The notes: generated from the sequence alone by a model not told the origin. Shown: positions 1 through 8,492, numbered from the stretch's first letter. The stretch is DNA of 53,934 nucleotides from Thermoproteota archaeon (GCA_030550615.1 JAUQPA010000005.1:1-53934), one strand, 5' to 3'. Numbers and translations: made by a program.

Positions 1-1
1 C

Positions 2-175
2 ACTTTCACCAAGCGGGACTTGAAGCGGATAGCTAAAGCACTAGCAGAAGAAGTAGTTAACTTACAGCGAAACCAGGAGTGCGGGGGGTGGGATTCGAAC
101 CCACGCAGGCCTACGCCATCGGGTCCTGAGCCCGACCCCTTTGACCAAGCTCGGGCACCCCCGCATCACTCATAG
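2..175 (+). CDS. Possible 3' end of a truncated gene, reading antisense through the tRNA
   Basis: This frame is open from the left edge to a TAG at 173-175. The first 25 codons look coding: a basic amphipathic helix with TFTKRDLKRI and ALAEEVV. The rest is simply the tRNA antisense read as protein (GGWDSNP and onward), which is a common artefact. The other two plus frames stop within the first 36 bases. Either a real gene ends by running through the opposite-strand tRNA, or this is spurious. No function can be assigned from about 25 plausible residues. Confidence 0.3.
   Translation, partial: TFTKRDLKRIAKALAEEVVNLQRNQECGGWDSNPRRPTPSGPEPDPFDQARAPPHHS
80..164 (-). tRNA. tRNA-Leu, anticodon CAG
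   Basis: Read on the minus strand this folds as a class II tRNA. The 7-bp acceptor stem is GCGGGGG with CCCCCGC, followed by discriminator A at 80. The anticodon stem TCGGG/CCCGA closes the loop CTCAGGA, giving anticodon CAG, which decodes CUG leucine. A long variable arm, as expected for leucine, precedes the T arm containing GGTTCGAATCC. No intron interrupts the anticodon loop. The terminal CCA is not encoded, so it must be added after transcription. Confidence 0.95.
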
Positions 176-221
176 TTAAATCTATTGTGACGATTTAAAT
201 TCTTTACAACAATTTTATTTC

Positions 222-794
222 ATGTACAGTGGAAAGGTGTTTGTTTTGTATAAGATCATCGATCCCACAGATTACCATGTACTTCACCCCAGACCCGTAT
301 ACCTAATTGTTTCAAAGAGTAAAACCGGCGCTGTGAACGTTATGTCTGCTTCATGGGTTTCACCAGTATCAGATGAACCATTTATCGTGGCTGTATCCAT
401 TTGGAAGGGTAGTTTAACTTACCAGAACATTAAGGAAACCGGGGAATTCACCATTAATATTCCTAGTGAGAAACACTTAGACATCGTATATAAAGCTGGT
501 ACAATAAGCGGAAGAGAAGTAGATAAGATAAGTACTCTTGGGCTTCGTTTAGCTAAATCGAGCATCATAGAGGCTCCCGGACTAGAAGATATGCTTGGTT
601 TTCTTGAATGTAGAGTAATAAACGAAATTGAAGTTGGCGAATCAGCGTTGTTCCTAGCCGAAGTGAAAACAGTGCATGTTGTAGAAGAAATGTACACCAG
701 GTATGGATGGGATCTAAGTAAAGCGAAAATACTTCTACATAATGGTGGCAGAGGGTTCACAACGCCATATAAGCTTATTCTTGCTCGTAGGTAG
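222..794 (+). CDS. Flavin reductase-like (FMN-binding) domain protein
   Basis: A 190-residue protein of the flavoredoxin/flavin reductase-like family, which binds FMN and usually acts in small electron-transfer or flavin-reduction reactions in the cytoplasm. The family opening is clear at residues 23-80: a PVYLIVS strand, the NVMSASWVSPVS segment, then SIWKGSLTYQNI and FTINIP. Length is normal for a one-domain member. A TATA-like ATTTAAAT at about 192-199 sits 25-30 nt before the ATG, so translation is probably leaderless. The physiological electron partner cannot be read from sequence; the neighbours are purine-salvage genes. Confidence 0.85.
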   Translation: MYSGKVFVLYKIIDPTDYHVLHPRPVYLIVSKSKTGAVNVMSASWVSPVSDEPFIVAVSIWKGSLTYQNIKETGEFTINIPSEKHLDIVYKAGTISGREVDKISTLGLRLAKSSIIEAPGLEDMLGFLECRVINEIEVGESALFLAEVKTVHVVEEMYTRYGWDLSKAKILLHNGGRGFTTPYKLILARR

Positions 795-843
795 TTGATG
801 TAACGTTTTAAAGACGAGGAACATATAATAATATTGTGAGAAA

Positions 844-1530
844 ATGGTGCGCGTTAAAACAAAGCTGGTTTCATGGGATGAAATAGTAGATTGGTCTATG
901 CATCTCGCGGATATCATTAAGAGAGATGGATTTAAGCCTGATCTAATAGTTGCGGTTGCCCGCGGAGGATTCGTTCCTGCGAGGCTATTATGCGATTTTC
1001 TAGGCATTGATAATATGTTGAGCATTCAAAGCCAGCACTGGACAGAAGCCGCTAAAATGGAGGAAAGAGCCATAATTAAATTCCCCTATTTCATTGATGC
1101 TAAAAACATGAGGATTCTAGTTGTAGACGATATCGTAGACACAGGCGATACGTTGAAGCTCGCGAAAACCTATATCGAGGAAAACTGGAGACCCATAAGC
1201 GTGAAAACAGCAGCATTGCAGTGGATTAGTCCCGTGGCGAAGTTTAAACCTGATTACTACTACATCGAGGTTAAAGAATGGGTGTGGTTCCAATACCCAT
1301 GGACTAGACTGGAGGATACGTATCAATTCACCAAGAGAATGCTTATTGAAACCTACAAGGAAACTGGTAAAAGAGAGTGGACATACGAGGAAATAATACG
1401 TGGTTTCCACGAGTGGTATGGTATAGACGTTGGGGAAACATATTATAAACGTGCTCTCGAGATCCTAGTAGAGAAAAACATAATTGACTTTGATCCGGAG
1501 AAAAAAACCTATAGATTAAAGACAACGTAG
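844..1530 (+). CDS. Purine phosphoribosyltransferase with C-terminal winged-helix-like tail
   Basis: A type I phosphoribosyltransferase joining a purine base to PRPP in salvage. The PRPP-binding loop [13 protein letters not shown] is at residues 91-103, and the base-side loop [10 protein letters not shown] at 38-47. After the catalytic domain a C-terminal extension (about 165-228) has the helix-turn-strand pattern of a winged helix, so the protein may also bind nucleic acid; that is inference. GTGAG lies just before the ATG. It is followed 10 nt later by MTA phosphorylase, which releases adenine, so adenine (or hypoxanthine/guanine) is a likely substrate. A shorter paralogue lies at 42711. 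Confidence 0.88.
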   Translation: MVRVKTKLVSWDEIVDWSMHLADIIKRDGFKPDLIVAVARGGFVPARLLCDFLGIDNMLSIQSQHWTEAAKMEERAIIKFPYFIDAKNMRILVVDDIVDTGDTLKLAKTYIEENWRPISVKTAALQWISPVAKFKPDYYYIEVKEWVWFQYPWTRLEDTYQFTKRMLIETYKETGKREWTYEEIIRGFHEWYGIDVGETYYKRALEILVEKNIIDFDPEKKTYRLKTT

Positions 1531-1540
1531 GGGAGACAAC

Positions 1541-2362
1541 GTGCTCATAGCTCCTCCAGTTAAAGTTGATATTGGGATCATAGGCGGAAGCGGCCTTTAC
1601 GAATTACCAGGTATAGAGAAAATACGAGAACTAAAAGTTTATACCCCATATGGAATGCCAAGCGACAACATAATCGTAGGAGAATTAAATAATAAGAAAG
1701 TAGCTTTCCTAGCGAGACATGGCAGAGGACATAAACTACCACCTCATAGAGTAAACTACAGAGCTAATATATGGGCATTAAAAACGCTTGGAGCAAAATG
1801 GATCATATCGGTTTCCGCTGTTGGCAGCTTACGAGAGGATTATGCTCCAGGAGATTTCGTTGTACCAGATCAATTCATAGATATGACTAAGGGAATCAGA
1901 GCACATACATTCTTCGAAGGAGGAGTCGTGGCGCATGTAAGCATGGCCGACCCGTTCTGTGAACATTTAAGAAAAATAATTATTGAAGCCGCGAGGAGCA
2001 TACCTGATATAAAATTACATACCAAAGGAACATACATCTGCATTGAGGGACCAAGATTCAGCACGAGAGCCGAGAGCAGGGTGTGGAAAGAAGTGTTTAA
2101 AGCTGATATTATAGGTATGACGCTGGTACCCGAAGTAAATCTCGCGTGCGAAGCTCAATTATGCTACGCCACTATTGCAATGATAACTGATTACGACGTA
2201 TGGGCCGAGAAACCAGTTACAGCAGAGGAGGTTGTTAAAACCATGAATGAAAATATAGTTAAAGTTAAGAAGCTCCTGCCTCGTATAATAGAGCTAATAC
2301 CAAGTGAACCGGATGAAAAACAATGCAGTTGCTGCAAAAGCTTAGAGACGGCACTATTATAG
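1541..2362 (+). CDS. mtnP: S-methyl-5'-thioadenosine phosphorylase
   Basis: Phosphorolyses methylthioadenosine, a by-product of polyamine synthesis and SAM use, to adenine and methylthioribose-1-phosphate. The 273-residue protein begins with [14 protein letters not shown] (phosphate-binding loop, residues 11-24), followed by [13 protein letters not shown] and the MTAP-type [15 protein letters not shown]. Near the C-terminus is C-S-C-C (262-265). Archaeal hyperthermophilic homologues carry a stabilising CxC disulfide there. GTG start with GGGGAG 7-10 nt upstream. Probably co-transcribed with the phosphoribosyltransferase before it; its last 40 nt overlap the next gene. Confidence 0.95.
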   Translation: MLIAPPVKVDIGIIGGSGLYELPGIEKIRELKVYTPYGMPSDNIIVGELNNKKVAFLARHGRGHKLPPHRVNYRANIWALKTLGAKWIISVSAVGSLREDYAPGDFVVPDQFIDMTKGIRAHTFFEGGVVAHVSMADPFCEHLRKIIIEAARSIPDIKLHTKGTYICIEGPRFSTRAESRVWKEVFKADIIGMTLVPEVNLACEAQLCYATIAMITDYDVWAEKPVTAEEVVKTMNENIVKVKKLLPRIIELIPSEPDEKQCSCCKSLETALL

Positions 2363-3243
2363 AAACGTTGATCAACGAAGTATCCGAAGTAGAGCACGAA
2401 GCGCGCTCGTTTTCCAAGAGGATACTGGATTTCCTAGTTCAGAGCCGGGGAAGCGTTTTTCTTTTTTCATATACAGGTTATGGTTATACCCCCGCTAGTT
2501 TAATGTACTGGTATTCACTAACTTTCCAGAGTTCAAAACATCCTGTATTAGCTGAAGCCGAGGAATCCTCAATTTACCTACTTCCATACAGAGACGATTT
2601 ATCTCTATTAATATTTAGCACCGGAGAATACTCCAAACTAATACCCGCTCTGCAAGTAGCGAGAGTCCTAGGAGTGGATTACCTAGCGTTAGCTCCGGAG
2701 CCTCCCACCGATAATCTTAAAGCCATTGCTAAATTTTACGCAGTTGAAAGAATTCCTTCGCGAATACAAGATAGAATTAAAGCAGCATTGTTCATGACTC
2801 TGGCGTCCTTCTTCGCTATCTCAGATTTATATAAGAGCGGGTTAGAAGCGAGAGGACGTAGATTGTTTACACATGGACAAGAAGGGTTTGCAGTTACACT
2901 GGCTTCTTTCATAGAAAGGTACCTAGAGGAGATCAATAATATTATGAAGCTGGATGATTTGCACATCACCTCAACAAGGTTTCTAGAGGCATCGTCGATC
3001 TTGTTCACTCATGCAATTAATGAAATTGGTAAATCAGCGAAGTATATTCCTCTCGAGGTGGCTGTGAACGTGAACTCGCCGCTCGTAGCAATATTTCTAA
3101 CCACAGAGGAACGTCTGAGGAGGGAACTCAATTTTTTGAAGCAAGGCTTAGTGAACGAGTTCCTATTGAACGTTGATCCTCTGGAGGCGATAGTGTATTT
3201 AACGATGCTTTCATACATCATCGTTAGATCAACAAATATATAA
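2323..3243 (+). CDS. SIS (sugar isomerase)-fold-like protein, function unknown
   Basis: A 306-residue protein I cannot name. Residues about 40-140 follow the SIS phosphosugar-binding pattern: hydrophobic strand VFLFSYTG with a Gly-rich turn, helix, a strand ending in an acidic/Ser segment (AEAEESS), then [19 protein letters not shown], which resembles the SGET region, and [10 protein letters not shown]. Residues 155-300 repeat an alternating alpha/beta layout that could be a second SIS half. Fold assignment is inference. It overlaps mtnP by 40 nt, so translational coupling is likely and a role in metabolising the methylthioribose or ribose phosphates made by its neighbours is worth testing. 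Confidence 0.6.
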   Translation: MQLLQKLRDGTIIETLINEVSEVEHEARSFSKRILDFLVQSRGSVFLFSYTGYGYTPASLMYWYSLTFQSSKHPVLAEAEESSIYLLPYRDDLSLLIFSTGEYSKLIPALQVARVLGVDYLALAPEPPTDNLKAIAKFYAVERIPSRIQDRIKAALFMTLASFFAISDLYKSGLEARGRRLFTHGQEGFAVTLASFIERYLEEINNIMKLDDLHITSTRFLEASSILFTHAINEIGKSAKYIPLEVAVNVNSPLVAIFLTTEERLRRELNFLKQGLVNEFLLNVDPLEAIVYLTMLSYIIVRSTNI

Positions 3244-3285
3244 AAATATAAGCTTTCCAACGTAAAATGACGCCTAGGTGTAGAT

Positions 3286-3615
3286 ATGCCGGCTTCAGGA
3301 ATGAAACTAGGGGGCATCATGACGTTAACCACGGTGTCTGCAGCACTATTAACTTACTCAACGGAGTCGTTAGCGACTTTGCTCGGTATAGTAATACTTA
3401 TTTCTGTAATTCTTGTTTCAGCGCGATTTGTTGATAAGCAGCTAACATGGAATGAGGCAATTGGTTTGTTTCTACTTATCTTACTATCGTTATCTATTGG
3501 TTCCTTCGTAGGTAGCTTACTCTCTCGTACTCTATATTCCATCCTCGTTTCATTTAGCATCCTAGTAGTCTTGCTTATATACTCCATATCTATAACAATG
3601 GTGTATAAACGTTGA
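3286..3615 (+). CDS. Small integral membrane protein, unknown
   Basis: A 109-residue hydrophobic protein with three predicted membrane segments at roughly residues 12-30, 33-48/58-78 and 83-104, and only short charged loops (ARFVDKQ, YKR at the end). No family is recognised. The start is firm: GGTG lies 5 nt before the ATG. Its stop overlaps the TTG start of the following ATP-grasp ligase, so the two are probably translated together, although nothing in the sequence explains why a membrane protein precedes a ligase. Confidence 0.75.
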   Translation: MPASGMKLGGIMTLTTVSAALLTYSTESLATLLGIVILISVILVSARFVDKQLTWNEAIGLFLLILLSLSIGSFVGSLLSRTLYSILVSFSILVVLLIYSISITMVYKR

Positions 3616-4499
3616 AGATCGCCGTAATAGAATATAGAAAAACTCCACCTGCAACCGCGAGAGAACTCATGAAGGCAATAGAAGTGAAGGGGCACACCCC
3701 AGTGTATTTAAAGGCACATTTACTGGATGCAAGATTAATGAATAGAAGCATTGAGATATACCACGGTAACGAAATAGTGGAAGTAGAAGGAGCACTCCTC
3801 AGAAACTTCGGATTATTCCTAAACCTCGATACTTTTCTCAAAAGACTCGGGGTTCTGGAGGCACTAGCGAATAAAATACCAGTAGTAAATAATCCATCAG
3901 CAACCCTTATAACAAGAGATAAATGGAGATGCCTCCTGAGACTACACTTAAACAACCTACCTGTACCTGAAACACTCATCACGGAAAATCCATTCTCAGC
4001 AATGCGCTTCACCATGGAGAAAAAGGCTGTTGTTTATAAGCCATTAATGGGTAGCCTTGGATTAGGAAGCACCTTAATAAAAGATCCCGACCTGTCATTT
4101 CAAGTAACTCGAAGTTTAAAAAACCTTGGATTACCAAGTTACTACCAGGTTTACCTAGAAAAACCAGGGTATGATTATAGAATATTTGTTGTAGGAGATG
4201 ACGCTATTGGAGCTATGAAAAGAATTAGCAACAACTGGAAAACAAATATAGCGCAGGGAGCTGTGGGATTACCAGTAAGAGAAAGCGAAGAACCAGAGCC
4301 ATTCCAATTAGCATTGAAAGCTACAAAAGTACTCGGATTAGACTATGCTGGTGTAGATGTAGCTTACGATGTAAAAACCGACAAGTACTATATTCTAGAA
4401 GTAAATGCGTTTCCACACTGGGAAGGCCTTAGAAAAGCGACTGGGGTTAATCCACCTGATGCAATAGTTAACCATCTAATCAATAGAATAAGGAAATAA
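3612..4499 (+). CDS. RimK-family ATP-grasp ligase
   Basis: A cytoplasmic ATP-dependent carboxylate-amine ligase of the RimK/LysX/MptN group, which typically adds glutamate or a similar amino acid to a protein, cofactor or carrier. The N-terminal pre-ATP-grasp domain covers residues 1-95. The ATP-grasp core follows: RDKWRCLLRLH (about 100), nucleotide-binding strand VVYKPLMGSLGLGS (about 140-153), DYRIFVVGD, and the metal-binding LEVNAFPHWEGL with TGVN near 258-278. At 295 residues it is normal length. TTG start overlapping the previous stop. Which substrate it modifies cannot be decided here; LysW-type carriers or cofactor glutamylation are both possible. Confidence 0.85.
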   Translation: MKIAVIEYRKTPPATARELMKAIEVKGHTPVYLKAHLLDARLMNRSIEIYHGNEIVEVEGALLRNFGLFLNLDTFLKRLGVLEALANKIPVVNNPSATLITRDKWRCLLRLHLNNLPVPETLITENPFSAMRFTMEKKAVVYKPLMGSLGLGSTLIKDPDLSFQVTRSLKNLGLPSYYQVYLEKPGYDYRIFVVGDDAIGAMKRISNNWKTNIAQGAVGLPVRESEEPEPFQLALKATKVLGLDYAGVDVAYDVKTDKYYILEVNAFPHWEGLRKATGVNPPDAIVNHLINRIRK

Positions 4500-4533
4500 G
4501 TTGAAAATTAAATACAGCCTAGTGTAAAAGGAT

Positions 4534-4592
4534 AACATGATGATGATTAGTAAACCATCTGAAATGTGAAGAGGAGCTCTCATTCTGATCTA
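4534..4592 (+). ncRNA. C/D-box guide sRNA (candidate, strong)
   Basis: The non-coding gap before trm1 has the full archaeal C/D layout: box C ATGATGA at 4540-4546, a 12-nt guide, box D' CTGA at 4559-4562, a two-base gap, C' ATGTGAA at 4564-4570, a second guide of about 14 nt, and box D CTGA at 4585-4588. A TATA-like AAATTAAATAC at about 4505-4514 is placed to start transcription near 4533. Such RNAs direct FlpA/Nop5 to 2'-O-methylate rRNA or tRNA; both proteins are encoded in this window. Targets were not identified. Confidence 0.8.
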
Positions 4593-4625
4593 ACTATTTA
4601 AACACATGGCGAGGAGAAAGAGATC

Positions 4626-5819
4626 GTGGAAACAACTAAACATGAAGAAGTAATCAAAGAAGGATTAGCAAACATAATTGTCCCTAGACTAGAACAGTAT
4701 AGAAGACCCGACGGCGTTATTGAACCAGCGTGGATGCCGGTGTTTTACAATCCACAAGCTGTTATTAGCCGTGACTTCACGGTTATTCTGTTGAAAACAA
4801 TAATGAACAACAAGGATTTTTTCTTCGTAGATGCGTTATCTGGAACAGGTGTACGGGGTATTAGAATCGCGTTGGAAACAGAGGGCGAAGGCATCCTGAA
4901 CGACATAGATCCTCGAGCACACTATTACATTAAGAAAAACATTGCATTAAACAATCTAGTTGATAAACTCGAAGTATATAATCACGAAGCAAACGCTTTG
5001 CTGAATACATTGGTATTTGCGGGAATACCTGTGGACTACGTCGATATCGATCCTTATGGTGCTCCCTCCCCATATATAGACTCCGCACTTAAACCACTTC
5101 GCAAGGAAGCATATCTAGGAGTAACTGCAACTGATACAGGTCCTCTTACATGCACTTATCCTCATAAAGCACTAATAAGGTACTGGAGTAAATGTGTAAA
5201 ACTAGATTTCGAGAAAGAATTCGCTGCTAGACTATTGATATCGAATATAGCATTGAGAGCCTCCGCCCTTGAACTAGAAGTTACACCCTTGCTAACGCTC
5301 TCATACAAATACTTCATTAGAGTTTTCCTTAAATTAAGGAGAAGTGCTACAAGAGCCCACAAAATAATAAGCGATTGTATAGGATTCGTGTGGTATTGCA
5401 CAAAAACACTTGAACGAGGCTTCTTAAGAAATGTTGAAGACTTGAATGACGTAAAATGCAGTGATGGTTCCACCCCTATTGCACTAGGCAAAATATGGAT
5501 ATGCGATCTCCACGATCAATCTACTGTTGCACGTTCCCTCAAAGTATCCGAGAACATGCCCTGGATACATAGAGAGTCGCTCAAAGTATTGAAGCTGATA
5601 GATAGTGAGAAAAACTTGAATACACCATACATTAGGCTCGATAAACTATGCGGTACTTTGAGAATAAATGTTCCGAGCATAAATGAATTGTTGCTTAAGA
5701 TCAACGAGTTGGGAATAAAATGTTCCAGGACACACATGGATCCACGCGGTATTAGAGTTGAAGCAGACCATAGAACTTTAATTAATATACTAATGGAGAT
5801 TTCCCGTGGAACAAAATAA
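4626..5819 (+). CDS. trm1: tRNA (guanine26-N2)-dimethyltransferase Trm1
   Basis: Uses SAM to dimethylate N2 of G26 in tRNA, preventing misfolding between the D and anticodon stems. The N-terminal REGLA-like segment and VFYNP (39-43) precede a Rossmann methyltransferase with DALSGTGVRG (69-78, SAM loop), NDIDP (92-96) and the catalytic-type DIDPYGAP (140-147). The C-terminal domain (about 230-397) is the family's tRNA-binding extension. Length, 397 residues, is typical. A TATA-like TATTTAAAC at about 4595-4603 places the transcript start near the GTG codon, suggesting a leaderless message. It directly follows a C/D-sRNA candidate with its own upstream promoter. Confidence 0.95.
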   Translation: METTKHEEVIKEGLANIIVPRLEQYRRPDGVIEPAWMPVFYNPQAVISRDFTVILLKTIMNNKDFFFVDALSGTGVRGIRIALETEGEGILNDIDPRAHYYIKKNIALNNLVDKLEVYNHEANALLNTLVFAGIPVDYVDIDPYGAPSPYIDSALKPLRKEAYLGVTATDTGPLTCTYPHKALIRYWSKCVKLDFEKEFAARLLISNIALRASALELEVTPLLTLSYKYFIRVFLKLRRSATRAHKIISDCIGFVWYCTKTLERGFLRNVEDLNDVKCSDGSTPIALGKIWICDLHDQSTVARSLKVSENMPWIHRESLKVLKLIDSEKNLNTPYIRLDKLCGTLRINVPSINELLLKINELGIKCSRTHMDPRGIRVEADHRTLINILMEISRGTK

Positions 5820-5890
5820 GGAAACTTGAACTAGGTATTTAGTGTTTATTACCTATGCTGATAAAAAATAAAGTAACTGGTGTGTAAAAA

Positions 5891-6235
5891 GTGGATGTTG
5901 AAGAATTTCGCGAATCTCTCCTGAGGGTAATAAGGAAAAACATTGAAGAATCAGGTAACGGAGTTATTTTGACCATCAGAGTTGAAAATGACTCAACGGA
6001 GAACTATATAGTTATAGAAGGTGACGAAGTAGTCTTTAAAACAAGAGATTTCAATGATGCTAATCGATGTAATTCAGCTCTCATAGGGTACTTGTCGCGA
6101 GCTCTTAAAGTACCTTCCTCGAAAATAGACATAATTCATGGATGCAGAGGAGGCGTTATTAAGAAAGTTTTAATCAAAGACATTAGGCCCGAGGAGCTTG
6201 AAAATAAGCTTCTCAGAATTGCAAGACTGATCTAA
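5891..6235 (+). CDS. DUF167 (YggU-like) family protein
   Basis: A 114-residue member of the small DUF167/YggU alpha/beta family, whose biochemical role is unknown. Family signatures are the early strand VILTIRVEN, the DANRCNSALIGYLSRAL helix where most members read GKAN, and VPSSKIDIIHGCRGG ahead of a basic strand. The N-terminus is about 20 residues longer than the core domain. The GTG start has GGTG 8 nt upstream. Its 3' end overlaps the convergent THEP1 gene by 23 nt, so the two messages are antisense to each other there. Confidence 0.75.
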   Translation: MDVEEFRESLLRVIRKNIEESGNGVILTIRVENDSTENYIVIEGDEVVFKTRDFNDANRCNSALIGYLSRALKVPSSKIDIIHGCRGGVIKKVLIKDIRPEELENKLLRIARLI

Positions 6236-6755
6236 GCTCTTTTAAAATGCTCTCAGGAACATTTTTCCTGAGATTATCTCTATTATCAATCGTCACCGTT
6301 ATTTTCCTAGCTGCTTTAAGTCTTGATACTATATCAATGTCGCTTAATCTGTAATGAACAACCATGATCATCGGTTTTCCGGAGTCCAGAGCCTTCAATA
6401 GTACTGTTTTAAATGAAGGTAGCTTGAGCTCCATGGGTCCTACTTCATCTATAGCTATTAAATCGGCTTCTACGAGTGCTTTTAAAATAGCATCTCTAAC
6501 TAATTCATCTGCTTCATGAACTAATACACCATACGATCCTACCTTAACAGAACTATCGTAGTTTCTTTTAGCTAGCCACCTTTCTTCATTTGTTAGAAGA
6601 TCTATTATCTTAAAACCTATTCTGATGCCTTTCTCGCGTACTTCAGGAGCTATTACACCTCCGACTTTGAATCCGTTACTTCTTAGAACTTCGATAATGG
6701 AGTTAAATAGAGTTGATTTACCTACTCCTGGTTTTCCTGTTATCACATATTTCAA
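6213..6755 (-). CDS. THEP1-type nucleoside-triphosphatase
   Basis: A P-loop NTPase of the THEP1 family, which hydrolyses ATP, GTP and other NTPs to NDPs; the cellular role is unsettled. The Walker A motif ITGKPGVGKST is near the N-terminus, Walker B is LIAIDEVGPMELK, and a later VVHYRLSD and final basic helix match the family. I place the start at TTG 6755 because GGTG lies 6 nt upstream; a GTG at 6764, inside that element, is the alternative and would overlap the upstream regulator stop by 4 nt. It is the second gene of an operon with the HTH protein. Confidence 0.88.
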   Translation of the reverse strand: MKYVITGKPGVGKSTLFNSIIEVLRSNGFKVGGVIAPEVREKGIRIGFKIIDLLTNEERWLAKRNYDSSVKVGSYGVLVHEADELVRDAILKALVEADLIAIDEVGPMELKLPSFKTVLLKALDSGKPMIMVVHYRLSDIDIVSRLKAARKITVTIDNRDNLRKNVPESILKELRSVLQF

Positions 6756-6760
6756 TTGAT

Positions 6761-7681
6761 TCACCGAGGATGATCATAAATTTCTCCTTCGTTAACTCTA
6801 ATCAAGGATATGTGTTTCCTGATTTCACTTATATCTCGAAGCGAACCTACAATGAATATTTTCGTGTTTACGCTTTCTGCTAATTTCTCAGCGTACTCTA
6901 GTTTCTCCTTTTCATTACCATTATTGCTTTTCTTCACGATCGTTACAACTAGTTTACCTTTAATAGCTACATCAATTGGTAACCTCAGGAAATTGATGAA
7001 CAGCTGTTTTAGATTAACAGCCATTTTGTATAACGCGTCCTCGATTTGATCTCTCGGTAAACTTTCCTCCTCATTTTTGTTCTCTATGCTACCTTCTTTT
7101 AAAATATCTATTTCCTCAAATACGTCTTCGCCCAGCACGGATGCAAGCCTTATTCCCTTATCTAATGAGATATACATTTCTCCTCGTTCATACATGTAAA
7201 CTGCTTTTTTACTTATTCCGAGAATGTCTGCTAGTATTCCCCTACTACATTTAAGTTCTTCTTTTCTTTCTTTAAGCTTGTTGGGGTTTATTCTCAAAAC
7301 GTAGTTTCCGCGTATACACGCTACTATGGGCTTCTCGTTTTTAACTAGATACGTTTCAAGGGTTTTCGGCGTTATGACTACATTGTCGTGTTTATAGTAT
7401 ACAACATCATCATCGAGGAGGTCGCCATGATGTTCTCTTGCAACAATTATCGTGGGAGTTTGATAAGCCAGTTTTATTTTCCTTAGATCGGATATTTCCT
7501 GTCTAGTTAAGTTCTTAGCATCCTCAACAATTTTCAGTACTATTACATTATTTCCGGATGGAGAGCGGGCTACTATATCTACGCTTCTACTTTCCTTCGG
7601 GTAAAGTATCAAGTCTGCTCTAAAATTAGCCTTTTTAACTATTCCTAGGACTTCTTCGACTAAGTCGATTTCTTGGTTCAA
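6761..7681 (-). CDS. HTH (XRE-type) transcriptional regulator, archaeal COG1395-like
   Basis: A 306-residue archaeal regulator. Residues 1-125 resemble a nuclease-fold-like domain (IVARSPSGNNVIVLKIVED). A Cro/C1-type HTH follows at about 135-185: ILADILGISKKAVYMYERGE. The C-terminus (200-306) is a second alpha/beta domain. Family members keep this architecture, but their targets are mostly unknown. TTG start; a TATA-like TATATATT at about 7698-7706 lies about 25 nt upstream, so the message may be nearly leaderless. A 14-bp palindrome sits between box and start and could be an autoregulatory operator. It runs into the THEP1 gene with which it presumably forms an operon. Confidence 0.82.
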   Translation of the reverse strand: MNQEIDLVEEVLGIVKKANFRADLILYPKESRSVDIVARSPSGNNVIVLKIVEDAKNLTRQEISDLRKIKLAYQTPTIIVAREHHGDLLDDDVVYYKHDNVVITPKTLETYLVKNEKPIVACIRGNYVLRINPNKLKERKEELKCSRGILADILGISKKAVYMYERGEMYISLDKGIRLASVLGEDVFEEIDILKEGSIENKNEEESLPRDQIEDALYKMAVNLKQLFINFLRLPIDVAIKGKLVVTIVKKSNNGNEKEKLEYAEKLAESVNTKIFIVGSLRDISEIRKHISLIRVNEGEIYDHPR

Positions 7682-7682
7682 A

Positions 7683-7696
7683 CTGCGTACCCGCAG
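7683..7696. promoter_or_regulatory. Palindrome between TATA box and start of the HTH regulator
   Basis: CTGCG-TACC-CGCAG is a perfect 5-bp inverted repeat with a 4-nt centre. It lies immediately downstream of the minus-strand TATA-like box (about 7698-7706) and just upstream of the regulator's TTG. A repressor bound here would block initiation, so autoregulation is plausible, but the repeat is short and could be coincidental. Confidence 0.4.
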
Positions 7697-7763
7697 TGTA
7701 TATATTTGTTTAAAAACTTTTTAACGATTTTAATCATATTTTTATATTTACCCTTGATCAACA

Positions 7764-8471
7764 TTATTTTCTTCTATGGAATCTAGCATAGATCATAGCA
7801 TGATCTTTATCGTAAGGCTCGAGATGAACAACATCTATTATTTCGAAACCGCGTTCCTTGAGCGTATTTACTTCTCTACGATATATTTCGCTAGGTTCCT
7901 TTGTTACATCTATGCTTCTGGCTTTTATAGCTATCAGCAGGTAACCATCATTCTTTAAAAACATGTCTGCATTATCCGCAACTATTGCAGCCTGTTCGGG
8001 CTGTGCAATATCCGCGTATATTCCATCAACTGTTTCAACTACATGTCTGTATTCCTGTGGTTTTCTCGCGTCTCCTAGTATTGGGAATAGGTTCTTTCTA
8101 ACCTCAGCTACCATTATAAATTCTCTTAGCACTCGTGGAGCTACATCAAGTCCATATATTCTTCCCCTCTGTCCAATAATATCTGAAATATGACTTGCCG
8201 TTGTACCAGATGCAACACCGAGATACAATATTCTATCTCCCTCGGAGATAGGTTGTTCGAGAAGACCATTCATTAATGCTCCCGCGAGTTTACTTCTATA
8301 AGCATTCCACTCCCTATACTCTACGTTCTCGTACTTAAATAACCTCTCACCGTACACACGGTGTCCTGGTACAAGATTCCTGGTAGCTAATTTAATGCTA
8401 CCATCATCTAGTTCTACTACATATACACCACGATATTTTTCATGTGGATTTATTGATACAATCGTGCTCAT
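7764..8471 (-). CDS. flpA: Fibrillarin-like rRNA/tRNA 2'-O-methyltransferase
   Basis: The catalytic subunit of the archaeal C/D-box RNP, transferring a methyl from SAM to the ribose 2'-OH chosen by the guide RNA. Of 235 residues, about 1-60 form the fibrillarin N-terminal beta domain. The SAM fold follows with LYLGVASGTTASH (82-94), YGLDVAPRVLRE (106-117), GDARKP (133-138) and DIAQPEQ (154-160). The start is set by GGTG 7 nt before the ATG. It lies 21 nt after nop5 on the same strand, the usual archaeal pairing, and the window holds several guide-RNA candidates for it to use. Confidence 0.97.
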   Translation of the reverse strand: MSTIVSINPHEKYRGVYVVELDDGSIKLATRNLVPGHRVYGERLFKYENVEYREWNAYRSKLAGALMNGLLEQPISEGDRILYLGVASGTTASHISDIIGQRGRIYGLDVAPRVLREFIMVAEVRKNLFPILGDARKPQEYRHVVETVDGIYADIAQPEQAAIVADNADMFLKNDGYLLIAIKARSIDVTKEPSEIYRREVNTLKERGFEIIDVVHLEPYDKDHAMIYARFHRRK

Positions 8472-8492
8472 TCTTATTCACCCCATCAATAA

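Noticed and set aside
5832-5855. 6-bp inverted repeat TAGGTA/TACCTA between trm1 and the DUF167 gene
   Set aside because: Weak A+T-rich stem with a 12-nt loop and no adjacent T run; likely chance.
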